From positions 9,286 through 73,285 of the forward strand of contig NZ_LGDE01000192.1 in the NCBI RefSeq assembly GCF_001279725.1: 64,000 nt of DNA. The letters run 5' to 3'. Under the pieces are notes generated by a model, which saw nothing but the letters and a program-made list of their open reading frames with translations, did not search any database and was not told the origin of the DNA. The DNA comes from Streptomyces sp. WM4235. Its GTDB lineage: Bacteria > Actinomycetota > Actinomycetes > Streptomycetales > Streptomycetaceae. Of this stretch, positions 9,047 to 16,664 are shown piece after piece. Position 1 is the first letter of the stretch. Each line of letters begins with the position of its first letter. Position numbers and translations under genes: made by a program.

Positions 9047-10296
9047 CAGATCTGGTTCTTCTTCCGGCGGCCGCTCAGCAGGATGCCGATGCCCATGCCG
9101 GCCGCGGCGCCCGCGCCGATGATCCACCAGAGGTTCCCGTTGCCGGAGCCCTCGTCGTCCTTCTTCTTGTCGGCGTCCTCGGAGGCCTGCGCCTTCGGGG
9201 TCGCCGACCGCGGCGCCGGGCCCGTCGCGTTCAGCGCGGCGACCAGGTCGGTGGACCCGAAGGCCTTCGGGTCGGTGCCCGTGGCGTGCGCGGTGAGGAT
9301 CAGCGTGCCCAGGGCCGCCGGGTTGCCCTTGGACCACTCGGCGGAGTTGGCCTTCAGCCACTCCAGCGCGCCGGCCGCCGACTGCTTGTGGCCGGCCGCG
9401 GCCAGGGCGATCACCGCGTCGGCGGTGTTGCCGGTGTCCGGGGTGGGCTGGTCGGCGCCCGGGGTGACGGCGGTGAGGTGGCCGTCCTTCTTCAGGGCCT
9501 CGGCGAGGTTCCCGGCCGCGCCCTGGGCGGCGGCCGTCGGGTCGCCGGCGGTCGCCGGGCAGGCGAGCGCGGCGGCCGGGGTGTCCGCGGCGGCCGGGGC
9601 GACGAGCGCGCCCTTGCCGAGCGCGGCCAGCGTCGCGGCGGCGGTCGCGTCGGCGTTCGCCGCGAGCTTGCCGTCGGCCGGCTGGTACCCGAAGGCGCCC
9701 CGGTCGGCGGCCGGCTCGGCGGAGCAGCCCAGCTGGAAGGAGAGCAGGCCGTCGTACGCGGACTTGCCCGCCTTCGACTTCACGTCGGCGGGCTTCTCGC
9801 CCGCCTCGGCCAGCGCGCTGATGACGACCGAGGTGGAGCTGCCCTCGCTGGGGGAGCCGGGGACGTACGCCCAGCCGCCGTCCTCGTTCTGGACGGACTT
9901 CAGCCAGTCGACGCCCTTCTTCACCGCCGCGTCGTGGCCGCCGAGCGCCTTGAGGGCCTGCACGGCCACCGCGGTGGCGTTGGTGTCGAGCACGGTCTTC
10001 GCGTCGCAGGCCTTCGAGGCGTCGGCGCGGAAGGAGGCGAACCCGCCGTCGGCGCACTGCTGGCCGACGAGCCAGTCCACGGCCTGCGCGGCCGGCTGCT
10101 CGCCGACGGTCCGCTGGGCGAGCAGGGCGAACGACTGGCGCCACACGCCGTCGTACGTCGGGTCGCCCTTGCCGAACAGTCCCGAGGGGACGACCGGCGC
10201 CGGGGAGGGGGAGGGCGCGGCGAGGGTCGCGGGGGCGGCACCCGCGCAGAGCACGGCGGAGGCGGCGAGCGCGGCGGCGCTGCGTCGTACGTTCAT
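9046..10296 (-). CDS. Membrane-anchored alpha/alpha-toroid protein (prenyltransferase / transcobalamin-fold type)
   Basis: 416 residues. It has a signal peptide (SAAALAASAVLCAGAAPATLAAP), then repeated toroid units with the signatures WLVGQQCADGGFASF, WLKSVQNEDGGWAYVP and a third around GAFGYQPADGKLA, then a charged linker and a C-terminal helix WWIIGAGAAAGMGIGILLSG with RRKKNQI. The QxxDGGW repeats are those of squalene-cyclase/prenyltransferase-like alpha/alpha barrels, a fold shared with the B12 carriers transcobalamin and intrinsic factor. No DxDD or zinc site of a terpene or protein prenylation enzyme is visible. It is the first gene after a cobalamin riboswitch and is coupled to an ECF transporter, so a surface B12-binding role is the best inference. 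Confidence 0.8.
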   Translation of the reverse strand: MNVRRSAAALAASAVLCAGAAPATLAAPSPSPAPVVPSGLFGKGDPTYDGVWRQSFALLAQRTVGEQPAAQAVDWLVGQQCADGGFASFRADASKACDAKTVLDTNATAVAVQALKALGGHDAAVKKGVDWLKSVQNEDGGWAYVPGSPSEGSSTSVVISALAEAGEKPADVKSKAGKSAYDGLLSFQLGCSAEPAADRGAFGYQPADGKLAANADATAAATLAALGKGALVAPAAADTPAAALACPATAGDPTAAAQGAAGNLAEALKKDGHLTAVTPGADQPTPDTGNTADAVIALAAAGHKQSAAGALEWLKANSAEWSKGNPAALGTLILTAHATGTDPKAFGSTDLVAALNATGPAPRSATPKAQASEDADKKKDDEGSGNGNLWWIIGAGAAAGMGIGILLSGRRKKNQI

Positions 10297-10419
10297 GGTG
10301 GGGCGGGTGCCTCTCGTGCTGGGGAACGGAGGCAGGCACGCGCGGGTACCGGGCTCCGGCTCCGTTTACCTCGACGGTGCCGGCCGCCGGAAGACCCGGC
10401 GGCACGAGCCGCGCACCTC

Positions 10420-10560
10420 CGGTACAGGGCATTCCGGCTCCCCGCCCCGATGTCGCGGGGGTGGGTCACGGTTGCGGGTCAGCGCCGGATTCGCACCGGC
10501 TTCCCCCCGTACGGAAGTGTGGACGACGGGCCCACTCTACCGGCCCGTAGGTTTCGGTGA
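10420..10560 (-). ncRNA. Cobalamin (AdoCbl) riboswitch
   Basis: Read on the minus strand, the region shows the aptamer core GGGAAGCCGGTGCGAATCC followed by GGCGCTGACCCGCAACCGTG (about 10506-10466), then GAGCCGGAATGCC downstream. These are the conserved blocks of the B12 element. A short GC hairpin (GCCGCCGG/CCGGCGGC near 10387-10410) follows in the leader before the toroid gene ATG at 10296. The outer boundaries are approximate. It should repress the downstream five-gene operon when B12 is plentiful. Confidence 0.9.
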
Positions 10561-10646
10561 CCGGGGCGTGGGGCCCTGAGCCCCTTACCGCACCCGGCCC
10601 GCGGCGCCCGATGCACGGCGCCGGTGCCCCGTTCCCGGCTCCGCGT

Positions 10647-11687
10647 TCACAGGGCCCGGTACGTCACCGGGTCGCTGCCCGGTACCGGCTCCGCCCGGCC
10701 CTGCTTCACCAGCCGCCGCAGATGCGCCTCCGCCTCGGAGACGGCGATGTTCCGGGAGCCGTACGGGATCTGCTCCCAGGGGCGGTTCCACTCCATCCGC
10801 TCCGCCAGCTCCCACGGGGTCAGGGGGGTGGCGAGGAGCCCCCAGAGCCCGGTCAGCCGTTCCTCGTGGTGGTCCAGGAGTTCGCGCACGCGGCCCGGGG
10901 CGTCGGTGAAGGGGTGCTGGTGGGCCGGGAGCACCTCGGCGGGCTCCAGCCGGCCGACGCGTTCGAGGGAGTCGAGGTAGTCGCCGAGGGGGTCGGTGAC
11001 CCGGTGCTCGGAGGGGTCCTCGTACAGGCCGATGTGCGGGGAGATGCCGGGGAGGAGGTGGTCGCCCGAGAACAGCCGGCCGTTGCCGGGCAGGCCCGCG
11101 GGATGGGCCTCCTCCAGGTGGAGGCAGACGTGGCCGGGGGTGTGGCCCGGCGTCCAGATGGCGCGCAGCCGCCGCCCGGCGAGGGGCAGCAGTTCGCCGG
11201 GGACGATCTCCCGGTCGGGGACGGCCGCGTGCAGGCCGGGCAGGGTCCGCAGTCGGCCGCTCGTGCGGGCCGCCCGCAGGGGGGCGATGTGCTCCTCGGG
11301 GGCCCCGGCGACGGCCAGTTTCTCGCTCATGTAGTCGAACCAGACGCCCGGTTCGGCGGAGCGGGTCCGCACGACGACCTCGGTGTCGGCGGCGTGCATG
11401 GCGATCCAGGCGCCCGATGCCTCCCGGACCCGGCCGGACAGGCCGTGGTGGTCGGGGTGGTGGTGGGTGATGACCACGCCGTGGACGTCGGCCATCGCGA
11501 TGCCGAGGGCGTCGAGGCCGGCGACGAGGGTGTCCCAGGACTCCGGGTCGTCCCAGCCGGTGTCGACGAGGACCGGGCCGCGGTCGGTGTCGAGGACGTG
11601 GACGAGGGTGTGTCCGAGGGGGTTGTCGGGGATGGGGACCTTGACGCCCCACACGCCTCCGCCGTGGTCGGTGACCTGAGGTGTCAC
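10647..11687 (-). CDS. MBL-fold metallo-hydrolase
   Basis: 346 residues. The metal-binding motif HHHPDHHG (about residues 75-82) is followed by the second histidine site in TPGHTPGHVCLHL, an aspartate in LFSGDHLL and a final histidine near LPAHQHPF. A C-terminal winged-helix-like part ends with PYGSRNIAVSEAEAHLRRLVKQG. The fold suggests a hydrolase (thioesterase or lactonase type) but the substrate is unknown. The GTG start is chosen for its AGGGAG ribosome site. A KstR-like sequence lies about 60 bases upstream, so it may be part of the steroid regulon; that is an inference from one near-match. Confidence 0.8.
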   Translation of the reverse strand: MTPQVTDHGGGVWGVKVPIPDNPLGHTLVHVLDTDRGPVLVDTGWDDPESWDTLVAGLDALGIAMADVHGVVITHHHPDHHGLSGRVREASGAWIAMHAADTEVVVRTRSAEPGVWFDYMSEKLAVAGAPEEHIAPLRAARTSGRLRTLPGLHAAVPDREIVPGELLPLAGRRLRAIWTPGHTPGHVCLHLEEAHPAGLPGNGRLFSGDHLLPGISPHIGLYEDPSEHRVTDPLGDYLDSLERVGRLEPAEVLPAHQHPFTDAPGRVRELLDHHEERLTGLWGLLATPLTPWELAERMEWNRPWEQIPYGSRNIAVSEAEAHLRRLVKQGRAEPVPGSDPVTYRAL

Positions 11688-11745
11688 GAGGGCTCCCTGT
11701 CTGCCGGCTGTCCGGGCGGTCGTGCGTCCGCCCGCACACGATAAA

Positions 11746-11759
11746 GAGAACTTGTTCCA
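11746..11759. promoter_or_regulatory. KstR-like operator upstream of the MBL hydrolase
   Basis: GAGAACTTGTTCCA matches TNNAACNNGTTNNA except for the first base. It is positioned to regulate the minus-strand MBL gene and lies about 160 bases from the aldehyde dehydrogenase start. Confidence 0.5.
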
Positions 11760-11854
11760 GTAGTCGCCCAAGTCGACCATCTCTTCGGGTTTCTGGCTAC
11801 CCGTCGGATGTCCGTTGGATCTTCTCCGCCGTTCCGTCCTGACCGTGGACTCCT

Positions 11855-11877
11855 GGAACTAGAACTGGTATCAGTTC
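11855..11877. promoter_or_regulatory. KstR-like operator upstream of the aldehyde dehydrogenase
   Basis: It has the form GGAACTAGAAC-N2-GTA-N2-AGTTC, identical outside the variable bases to the site before the thiolase. The core TAGAACTGGTATCA has one mismatch to the KstR consensus. It ends about 40 bases before the start codon, next to where the promoter should be. Confidence 0.65.
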
Positions 11878-11917
11878 TGGAACGTCACGCCGCAGGTAGC
11901 CGCAGGAGGCCTCAGCC

Positions 11918-13399
11918 ATGACCGAGCTCGTGGAACACGGACAACTGTTCATCGGCGGGGAGTGGACGGACCCGCTGGGCACCGACACCATCAAGGTCGT
12001 CTCCCCGCACACCGGACAGGTCATCGGCAGCGTCCCGCACGCCACCGCGGCGGACGTCGACCGCGCCGTCGCCGTCGCGCGCAAGGCGTTCGACGAGGGC
12101 CCCTGGCCCCGGATGTCGCTCGACGAGCGGATCGCCGTCGTCGCGCGCGTCAAGGACGCCATCGCGGTGCGGCACGAGGAGATCGCCCGGTCCATCAGCT
12201 CCCAGAACGGATCCCCGTACTCCTGGTCCGTCCTCGCCCAGGCGCTGGGCCCGATGATGGTCTACGACGCGGCGATCACGGTGGCGCGCGACTACGCGTA
12301 CGAGGAGCACCGCCAAGGCGTGCTCGGTCCGATCCTCGTCCGCCGGGAGCCGGTCGGCGTGGTCGCCGCCGTCATCCCCTGGAACGTCCCGCAGTTCGTC
12401 GCCGCCGCCAAACTGGCGCCCGCGCTGCTGACCGGTTCCGCGGTGATCCTCAAGCCCTCGCCGGAGTCCCCGCTGGACTCCTACATCCTCGCCGACATCG
12501 TGCGCGAGGCCGGGCTGCCCGAGGGCGTGCTGTCGATCCTGCCCGCCGACCGCGAGGTCAGCGAGTACCTCGTCGGGCACCCCGGCATCGACAAGGTGGC
12601 CTTCACCGGATCGGTGGCGGCGGGCCGGCGCGTCATGGAGGTCGCCTCCCGCAACCTCACCCGGGTCACCCTCGAACTCGGCGGCAAGTCGGCGGCCGTG
12701 ATCCTGCCGGACGCCGACCTGGAGACCACCATCGCCGGCATCGTCCCGGCGGCCTGGATGAACAACGGTCAGGCCTGCGTCGCCCAGACCCGCGTCCTCG
12801 CACCGCGCGCCCGGTACGCGGAGGTCGCCGAGGCCCTCGCCGCCGCGGCCGGCGCGCTGGTGGTCGGCGACCCCCTGGACCCGGCGACCCAGCTCGGACC
12901 GCTCGTGGCCCGCCGTCAGCAACAGCGCTCGCTGGACTACATCCGGATCGGACAGGAGGAGGGCGCGAAGATCCTCGTCGGCGGCGGCCGCCCCGCCGGT
13001 CTGGACCAGGGCTGGTACGTCGAACCCACCCTGTTCGGCGACGTCGACAACTCCATGCGCATCGCGCGCGAGGAGATCTTCGGGCCCGTGGTCTGTCTGA
13101 TCCCCTACGGCGACGAGGCCGAGGCCGCGCGGATCGCCAACGACTCCGAGTTCGGACTCAGCGGCAGCGTCTGGACGGGCGACGTGGAGCACGGAATCGA
13201 CTTCGCGCGCGGAGTGCGCACCGGCACCTTCAACGTCAACACCTTCAGCCTGGACATGCTCGGACCGTTCGGCGGCTACAAGAACAGCGGCGTCGGGCGG
13301 GAGTTCGGCCCCGAGGGACTGAGCGAGTACCTGGAACACAAGATGATCCACCTGCCCGCCGGGTACCGGCCTCCGGCCGCCCCCGAAACGGACGCGTGA
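11918..13399 (+). CDS. Aldehyde dehydrogenase (NAD(P)+-dependent, KstR-regulated)
   Basis: 493 residues, the full length of the superfamily. The catalytic Glu is in LELGGKSAAV, the nucleophilic Cys in NNGQACVAQTR, and the NAD region includes VIPWNVPQF and FTGSVAAGRR. The substrate is not readable from sequence. With a KstR-like operator in its promoter and a ferredoxin and KstR homologue just downstream, it may oxidise a steroid side-chain aldehyde (for example the product of CYP125-type chemistry); this is an inference. Its stop overlaps the ferredoxin start (TGATG), so the two are translated together. Confidence 0.9.
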   Translation: MTELVEHGQLFIGGEWTDPLGTDTIKVVSPHTGQVIGSVPHATAADVDRAVAVARKAFDEGPWPRMSLDERIAVVARVKDAIAVRHEEIARSISSQNGSPYSWSVLAQALGPMMVYDAAITVARDYAYEEHRQGVLGPILVRREPVGVVAAVIPWNVPQFVAAAKLAPALLTGSAVILKPSPESPLDSYILADIVREAGLPEGVLSILPADREVSEYLVGHPGIDKVAFTGSVAAGRRVMEVASRNLTRVTLELGGKSAAVILPDADLETTIAGIVPAAWMNNGQACVAQTRVLAPRARYAEVAEALAAAAGALVVGDPLDPATQLGPLVARRQQQRSLDYIRIGQEEGAKILVGGGRPAGLDQGWYVEPTLFGDVDNSMRIAREEIFGPVVCLIPYGDEAEAARIANDSEFGLSGSVWTGDVEHGIDFARGVRTGTFNVNTFSLDMLGPFGGYKNSGVGREFGPEGLSEYLEHKMIHLPAGYRPPAAPETDA

Positions 13400-13632
13400 T
13401 GGGGGACCGCTGGCAGGTGGAGGTGGACCGGGGCGTCTGCATCGGCTCCGGCATGTGCGTGAACCACGCCCCGGCCGGCTTCTCCCTCGACTCGGCGCGC
13501 CAGTCACACCCGGCGGCCTCCGAGACGGACGCGAACGAACCGGTCCTGACGGCGGCCGAGGGCTGCCCCGTCGAGGCGATCACGATCACCCTGCTGGGCA
13601 GCGGGGAGGCGGTGTTCCCGCCGGAGGAGTAG
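13399..13632 (+). CDS. [3Fe-4S]-type ferredoxin (P450 redox partner type)
   Basis: 77 residues. The cysteine pattern is C-x5-C (CIGSGMC, Cys14 and Cys20) with a third cysteine in EGCPVEA (Cys56). The second cysteine of a classic [4Fe-4S] motif is missing, so a [3Fe-4S] cluster is expected. Small ferredoxins of this type carry electrons to bacterial P450s. No P450 gene is adjacent; the only one in the window is cyp125 about 12 kb away, which may be its partner because both promoters carry KstR-like sites. The start overlaps the aldehyde dehydrogenase stop. An in-frame GTG three bases earlier is an alternative start. Confidence 0.87.
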   Translation: MGDRWQVEVDRGVCIGSGMCVNHAPAGFSLDSARQSHPAASETDANEPVLTAAEGCPVEAITITLLGSGEAVFPPEE

Positions 13633-13668
13633 GAGAACCGGCCCCGCCCCGCAGGCCCTACGGCAGGA

Positions 13669-14316
13669 TCAGGACTTTCCCCGGGCCTTCGGCGGGGCCG
13701 GGGCCGGCGTCGTCAGGTCGATCAGGCGACAGACCGTCTCTATGTCGATCTTGACCTGGGCGATCGAGGCACGGCCCGACAACCAGGTGATCAGTGCCGA
13801 GTGCCAGGTGTGCTCGATCACGCGCACCGCCGAGAGCTGTTCCGCCGTCGGCGGGGCGTCCAGACCCATCGCGTCCAGGATGATCGCCGTGGTCAGCCGC
13901 GACACCGTGTCCACCTCGGGGCTCACGCTCCGGTCGGCGAACGTGAGGGCGCGCACCATCGCGTCGGCGAGGTGCGGTTCGCGCTGGAGGGCCCGGAAGG
14001 CGCCCATCAGGGTCTCCGAGACCCGGGCCGCCGGATCGTCGCCCGCCGGGGGGCGCTTGCGGAGCGTGGTGTGCATGTGCTGGAGCTGGTCCTGCATGGT
14101 GGCGACCAACAGGTGCACCTTGGACGGGAAGTACCGGTACAGGGTCCCCAGCGCCACGCCGGCCGCCTCGGCGACCTCCCGCATCTGGACCGCGTCGAAA
14201 CCGCCCCGGCCGGCCAGTTGGGCGCTGGCGTGCAGGATGCGGCGCCGGCGCGCTTCCTGGCGCTCCGTCAGGGGCGGAGACGCCGGTGTGGTCACGGCCT
14301 TCACTTCCGCTGTCAT
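13669..14316 (-). CDS. kstR: KstR-like TetR-family repressor of steroid degradation
   Basis: 215 residues. The N-terminal helix-turn-helix (VAEAAGVALGTLYRYFPSKVHLLV) is nearly the same as the DNA-recognition segment of mycobacterial KstR. The ligand domain contains MVRALTFADRSVSPEVDTVSRL and a C-terminal WHSALITWLSGRAS stretch, as in KstR, which releases DNA on binding a steroid-CoA. The ATG at this position is preferred; an upstream ATG would add 32 poorly coding residues. It converges with the ferredoxin gene and diverges from a glycosyltransferase operon across a perfect KstR box, so it probably represses itself. The family has many TetR paralogues, but the conserved recognition helix together with several KstR boxes in the window makes the call strong. 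Confidence 0.85.
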   Translation of the reverse strand: MTAEVKAVTTPASPPLTERQEARRRRILHASAQLAGRGGFDAVQMREVAEAAGVALGTLYRYFPSKVHLLVATMQDQLQHMHTTLRKRPPAGDDPAARVSETLMGAFRALQREPHLADAMVRALTFADRSVSPEVDTVSRLTTAIILDAMGLDAPPTAEQLSAVRVIEHTWHSALITWLSGRASIAQVKIDIETVCRLIDLTTPAPAPPKARGKS

Positions 14317-14476
14317 CTGTCCCGTTCCAAGGCGTTCAGTGTCGTTGCGCCGGCCGTTCCGGGGCCGATCCGGGGCCGGCGTGTCAGGCGTCGGGGTCGT
14401 GGCGTGAATCACCTGCTCCGCCTCTTACGGTGGGGTTTCCGGCCGGTAGATTCAATGCTCTCAGACGGATCAAGTC

Positions 14477-14490
14477 TGAAACTTGTTCTA
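14477..14490. promoter_or_regulatory. KstR operator (perfect) between kstR and the glycosyltransferase operon
   Basis: TGAAACTTGTTCTA matches all specified positions of TNNAACNNGTTNNA. A second inverted repeat (TCAGAC and GTCTGA with 7 bases between, 14461-14479) overlaps its left edge. It lies about 160 bases from the kstR start and about 55 bases before the glycosyltransferase start, so it may control both. Confidence 0.75.
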
Positions 14491-14543
14491 CATTATCCGA
14501 GCGGTTACGCTCCGGCGAAAGTGCAGGGAGAAGGGGGCCGAGA

Positions 14544-15857
14544 GTGACCGCAGAGGCCGTGGTGACGAGCCCTTTCGCGAGTTCCGCCACCGAAGGTGAC
14601 CGCCCGTTGCGCATCGCACTCCTCACCTACAAGGGGAACCCGTTCTGCGGCGGCCAGGGCGTCTACGTCCGCCACCTTTCGCGGGAGCTCGTCCGGCTCG
14701 GCCACAGTGTCGAGGTCATCGGCGCCCAGCCCTACCCGGTGCTCGACACCGGGGCCACGCTGACCGAGCTGCCGAGCCTGGACCTCTACCGCAGCCCCGA
14801 CCCGTTCCGTACGCCCAAACGGGCGGAATACCGGGACTGGATCGACGCCCTCGAAGTCGCCACCATGTGGACCGGCGGCTTCCCCGAACCGCTGACCTTC
14901 TCGCTGCGCGCGCGCCGGCACCTGGCCGCGCGCGCCGGTGAGTTCGACGTCATCCACGACAACCAGACGCTCGGATACGGGCTGCTGGGGGATCTCGGCG
15001 CGCCGCTGGTGACGACGATCCACCACCCGATCACCGTGGACCGCACGTTGGACCTGGCCGCCGCCAAGGACCGCAAGAAGCGGCTCTCGGTGCGCCGTTG
15101 GTACGGGTTCACGCGCATGCAGGGCCGGGTGGCCCGCCGGCTGCCGTCCGTGCTGACCGTGTCGGGTTCCTCGCAGGTCGAGATCGCCGAGCACCTGGGC
15201 GTGCGCGGCGAGCGCATCCACGTGGTGCACATCGGCGCCGACACCGACCTGTGGTCGCCCGACGCGTCCGTGGCCGAGGTGCCCGGGCGGATCGTGACGA
15301 CGTCCAGCGCCGACGTGCCGCTGAAGGGGCTCGTCCACCTGGTGGAGGCGCTCGCGAAGCTCCGCACGGAACAGCCCGACGCGCACCTCGTCGTCGTGGG
15401 CCGGCGTGCCGAGGAGGGGCCGGTCGCCCGCGCGATCACCACGTACGGACTCCAGGACGCGGTCCGCTTCGTCAAGGGCATCACGGACGCCGAGCTCGTC
15501 GACCTGGTGCGCAGCGCGCAGGTCGCCTGCGTGCCCTCGCTGTACGAGGGCTTCTCGCTCCCGGCGGCCGAGGCCATGGCCACCGGCACCCCGCTGGTCG
15601 CGACCACCGGCGGGGCGATCCCCGAGGTGACGGGGCCCGACGGGGAGAGCTGCCTGGCGGTGCCGCCCGGTGACGCGGGCGCGCTCGCCGCCGCGCTGGG
15701 CCGGCTGTTGGGTGACGCCCCGCTGCGCGAGCGGCTCGGCGCCGCCGGACGCGACAGAGTCCTGACCCGGTTCACCTGGGCCAAGGCCGCCGAGGGGACC
15801 GTGGTGCACTACCGGGCCGCCATCGAGCGGGCCGCCCGTACGCGTCGTGCGCGCTGA
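14544..15857 (+). CDS. Glycosyltransferase family 4 (GT-B fold)
   Basis: 437 residues from a GTG preceded by GGAGAAGGGGG. The N-terminal Rossmann half opens with LRIALLTYKGNPFCGGQGVYVRHLSREL, typical of GT4 enzymes, and the donor-binding half has PSLYEGFSLPAAEAMATGTP, the E-x7-E motif. A sugar nucleotide donor is expected; the acceptor is unknown. It heads an operon with an S-adenosylmethionine methyltransferase and an alpha/alpha-barrel protein. The upstream frame extends further but that stretch looks non-coding and contains the kstR promoter. A perfect KstR box sits in its promoter. Confidence 0.87.
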   Translation: MTAEAVVTSPFASSATEGDRPLRIALLTYKGNPFCGGQGVYVRHLSRELVRLGHSVEVIGAQPYPVLDTGATLTELPSLDLYRSPDPFRTPKRAEYRDWIDALEVATMWTGGFPEPLTFSLRARRHLAARAGEFDVIHDNQTLGYGLLGDLGAPLVTTIHHPITVDRTLDLAAAKDRKKRLSVRRWYGFTRMQGRVARRLPSVLTVSGSSQVEIAEHLGVRGERIHVVHIGADTDLWSPDASVAEVPGRIVTTSSADVPLKGLVHLVEALAKLRTEQPDAHLVVVGRRAEEGPVARAITTYGLQDAVRFVKGITDAELVDLVRSAQVACVPSLYEGFSLPAAEAMATGTPLVATTGGAIPEVTGPDGESCLAVPPGDAGALAAALGRLLGDAPLRERLGAAGRDRVLTRFTWAKAAEGTVVHYRAAIERAARTRRAR

Positions 15858-15929
15858 CCCCTCGCCGATGAGTCACCCCCGTTCCGAGTTCCACCCCGTA
15901 GACCCCCGCGACCGCGAAGGCAGGACCCC

Positions 15930-16664
15930 GTGCTGACCGTCGATTTCTCCCGGTTCCCGCTCGCCGCAGGCGACCGCGTGCTCGATCTGGGCTGCGGCGC
16001 AGGCCGGCACGCCTTCGAGTGCTACCGGCGCGGCGCGCAGGTGGTCGCCGTGGACCGCAACGGCGAGGAGATCCGCGAGGTCGCCAAGTGGTTCGCCGCG
16101 ATGAAGGAGGCCGGTGAGGCGCCGGTCGGCGCCACCGCCACCGCCATGGAGGGCGACGCGCTGGCCCTGCCGTTCCCCGACGAGTCCTTCGACGTCGTGA
16201 TCATCTCCGAGGTGATGGAGCACATCCCCGACGACAAGGGCGTGCTCGCCGAGATGGTGCGGGTGCTCAAGCCGGGCGGCCGGATCGCGATCACGGTGCC
16301 GCGCTACGGCCCGGAGAAGATCTGTTGGGCGCTCAGCGACGCCTACCACGAGGTCGAGGGCGGTCACATCCGCATCTACAAGGCGGACGAGCTGATCGGC
16401 AAGATGGAGGCCGCGGGCCTCAAGCCGTACGGCACGCACCACGCGCACGGGCTGCACTCCCCGTACTGGTGGCTGAAGTGCGCGTTCGGCGTCGACAACG
16501 ACAAGGCGCTGCCGGTGAAGGCGTACCACAAGCTGCTGGTCTGGGACATCATGAAGAAGCCGCTGGCCACGCGCCTCGCGGAGCAGGCCCTGAACCCGGT
16601 GATCGGCAAGAGCTTCGTGGCGTACGCGACGAAGCCGCACCTGCCCGTGGACGCGGCGAAGTGA
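15930..16664 (+). CDS. Class I SAM-dependent methyltransferase
   Basis: 244 residues from a GTG start following GAAGGCAGG. SAM motif I is VLDLGCGAGRHAFE (residues about 14-27), then VVAVDRNGEEI, and the post-motif acidic region FPDESFDVVIISEVMEHIPDDK fits the Methyltransf_11 fold. The C-terminal half (about 160-244) carries HAHGLHSPYWWLKCAFG and aromatic residues that could bind a hydrophobic acceptor. The stop overlaps the next gene's GTG start (GTGA), so the two are translationally coupled. The substrate is unknown; its place between a GT4 and a toroid protein suggests lipid- or glycan-linked modification. Confidence 0.87.
   Translation: MLTVDFSRFPLAAGDRVLDLGCGAGRHAFECYRRGAQVVAVDRNGEEIREVAKWFAAMKEAGEAPVGATATAMEGDALALPFPDESFDVVIISEVMEHIPDDKGVLAEMVRVLKPGGRIAITVPRYGPEKICWALSDAYHEVEGGHIRIYKADELIGKMEAAGLKPYGTHHAHGLHSPYWWLKCAFGVDNDKALPVKAYHKLLVWDIMKKPLATRLAEQALNPVIGKSFVAYATKPHLPVDAAK

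Noticed and set aside
14461..14479. Inverted repeat TCAGAC-N7-GTCTGA as a third copy-type of the CTGAC motif
   Set aside because: The arms and spacing differ from CTGAC-N5-GTCAG (order of halves reversed), so it is not counted with that motif.
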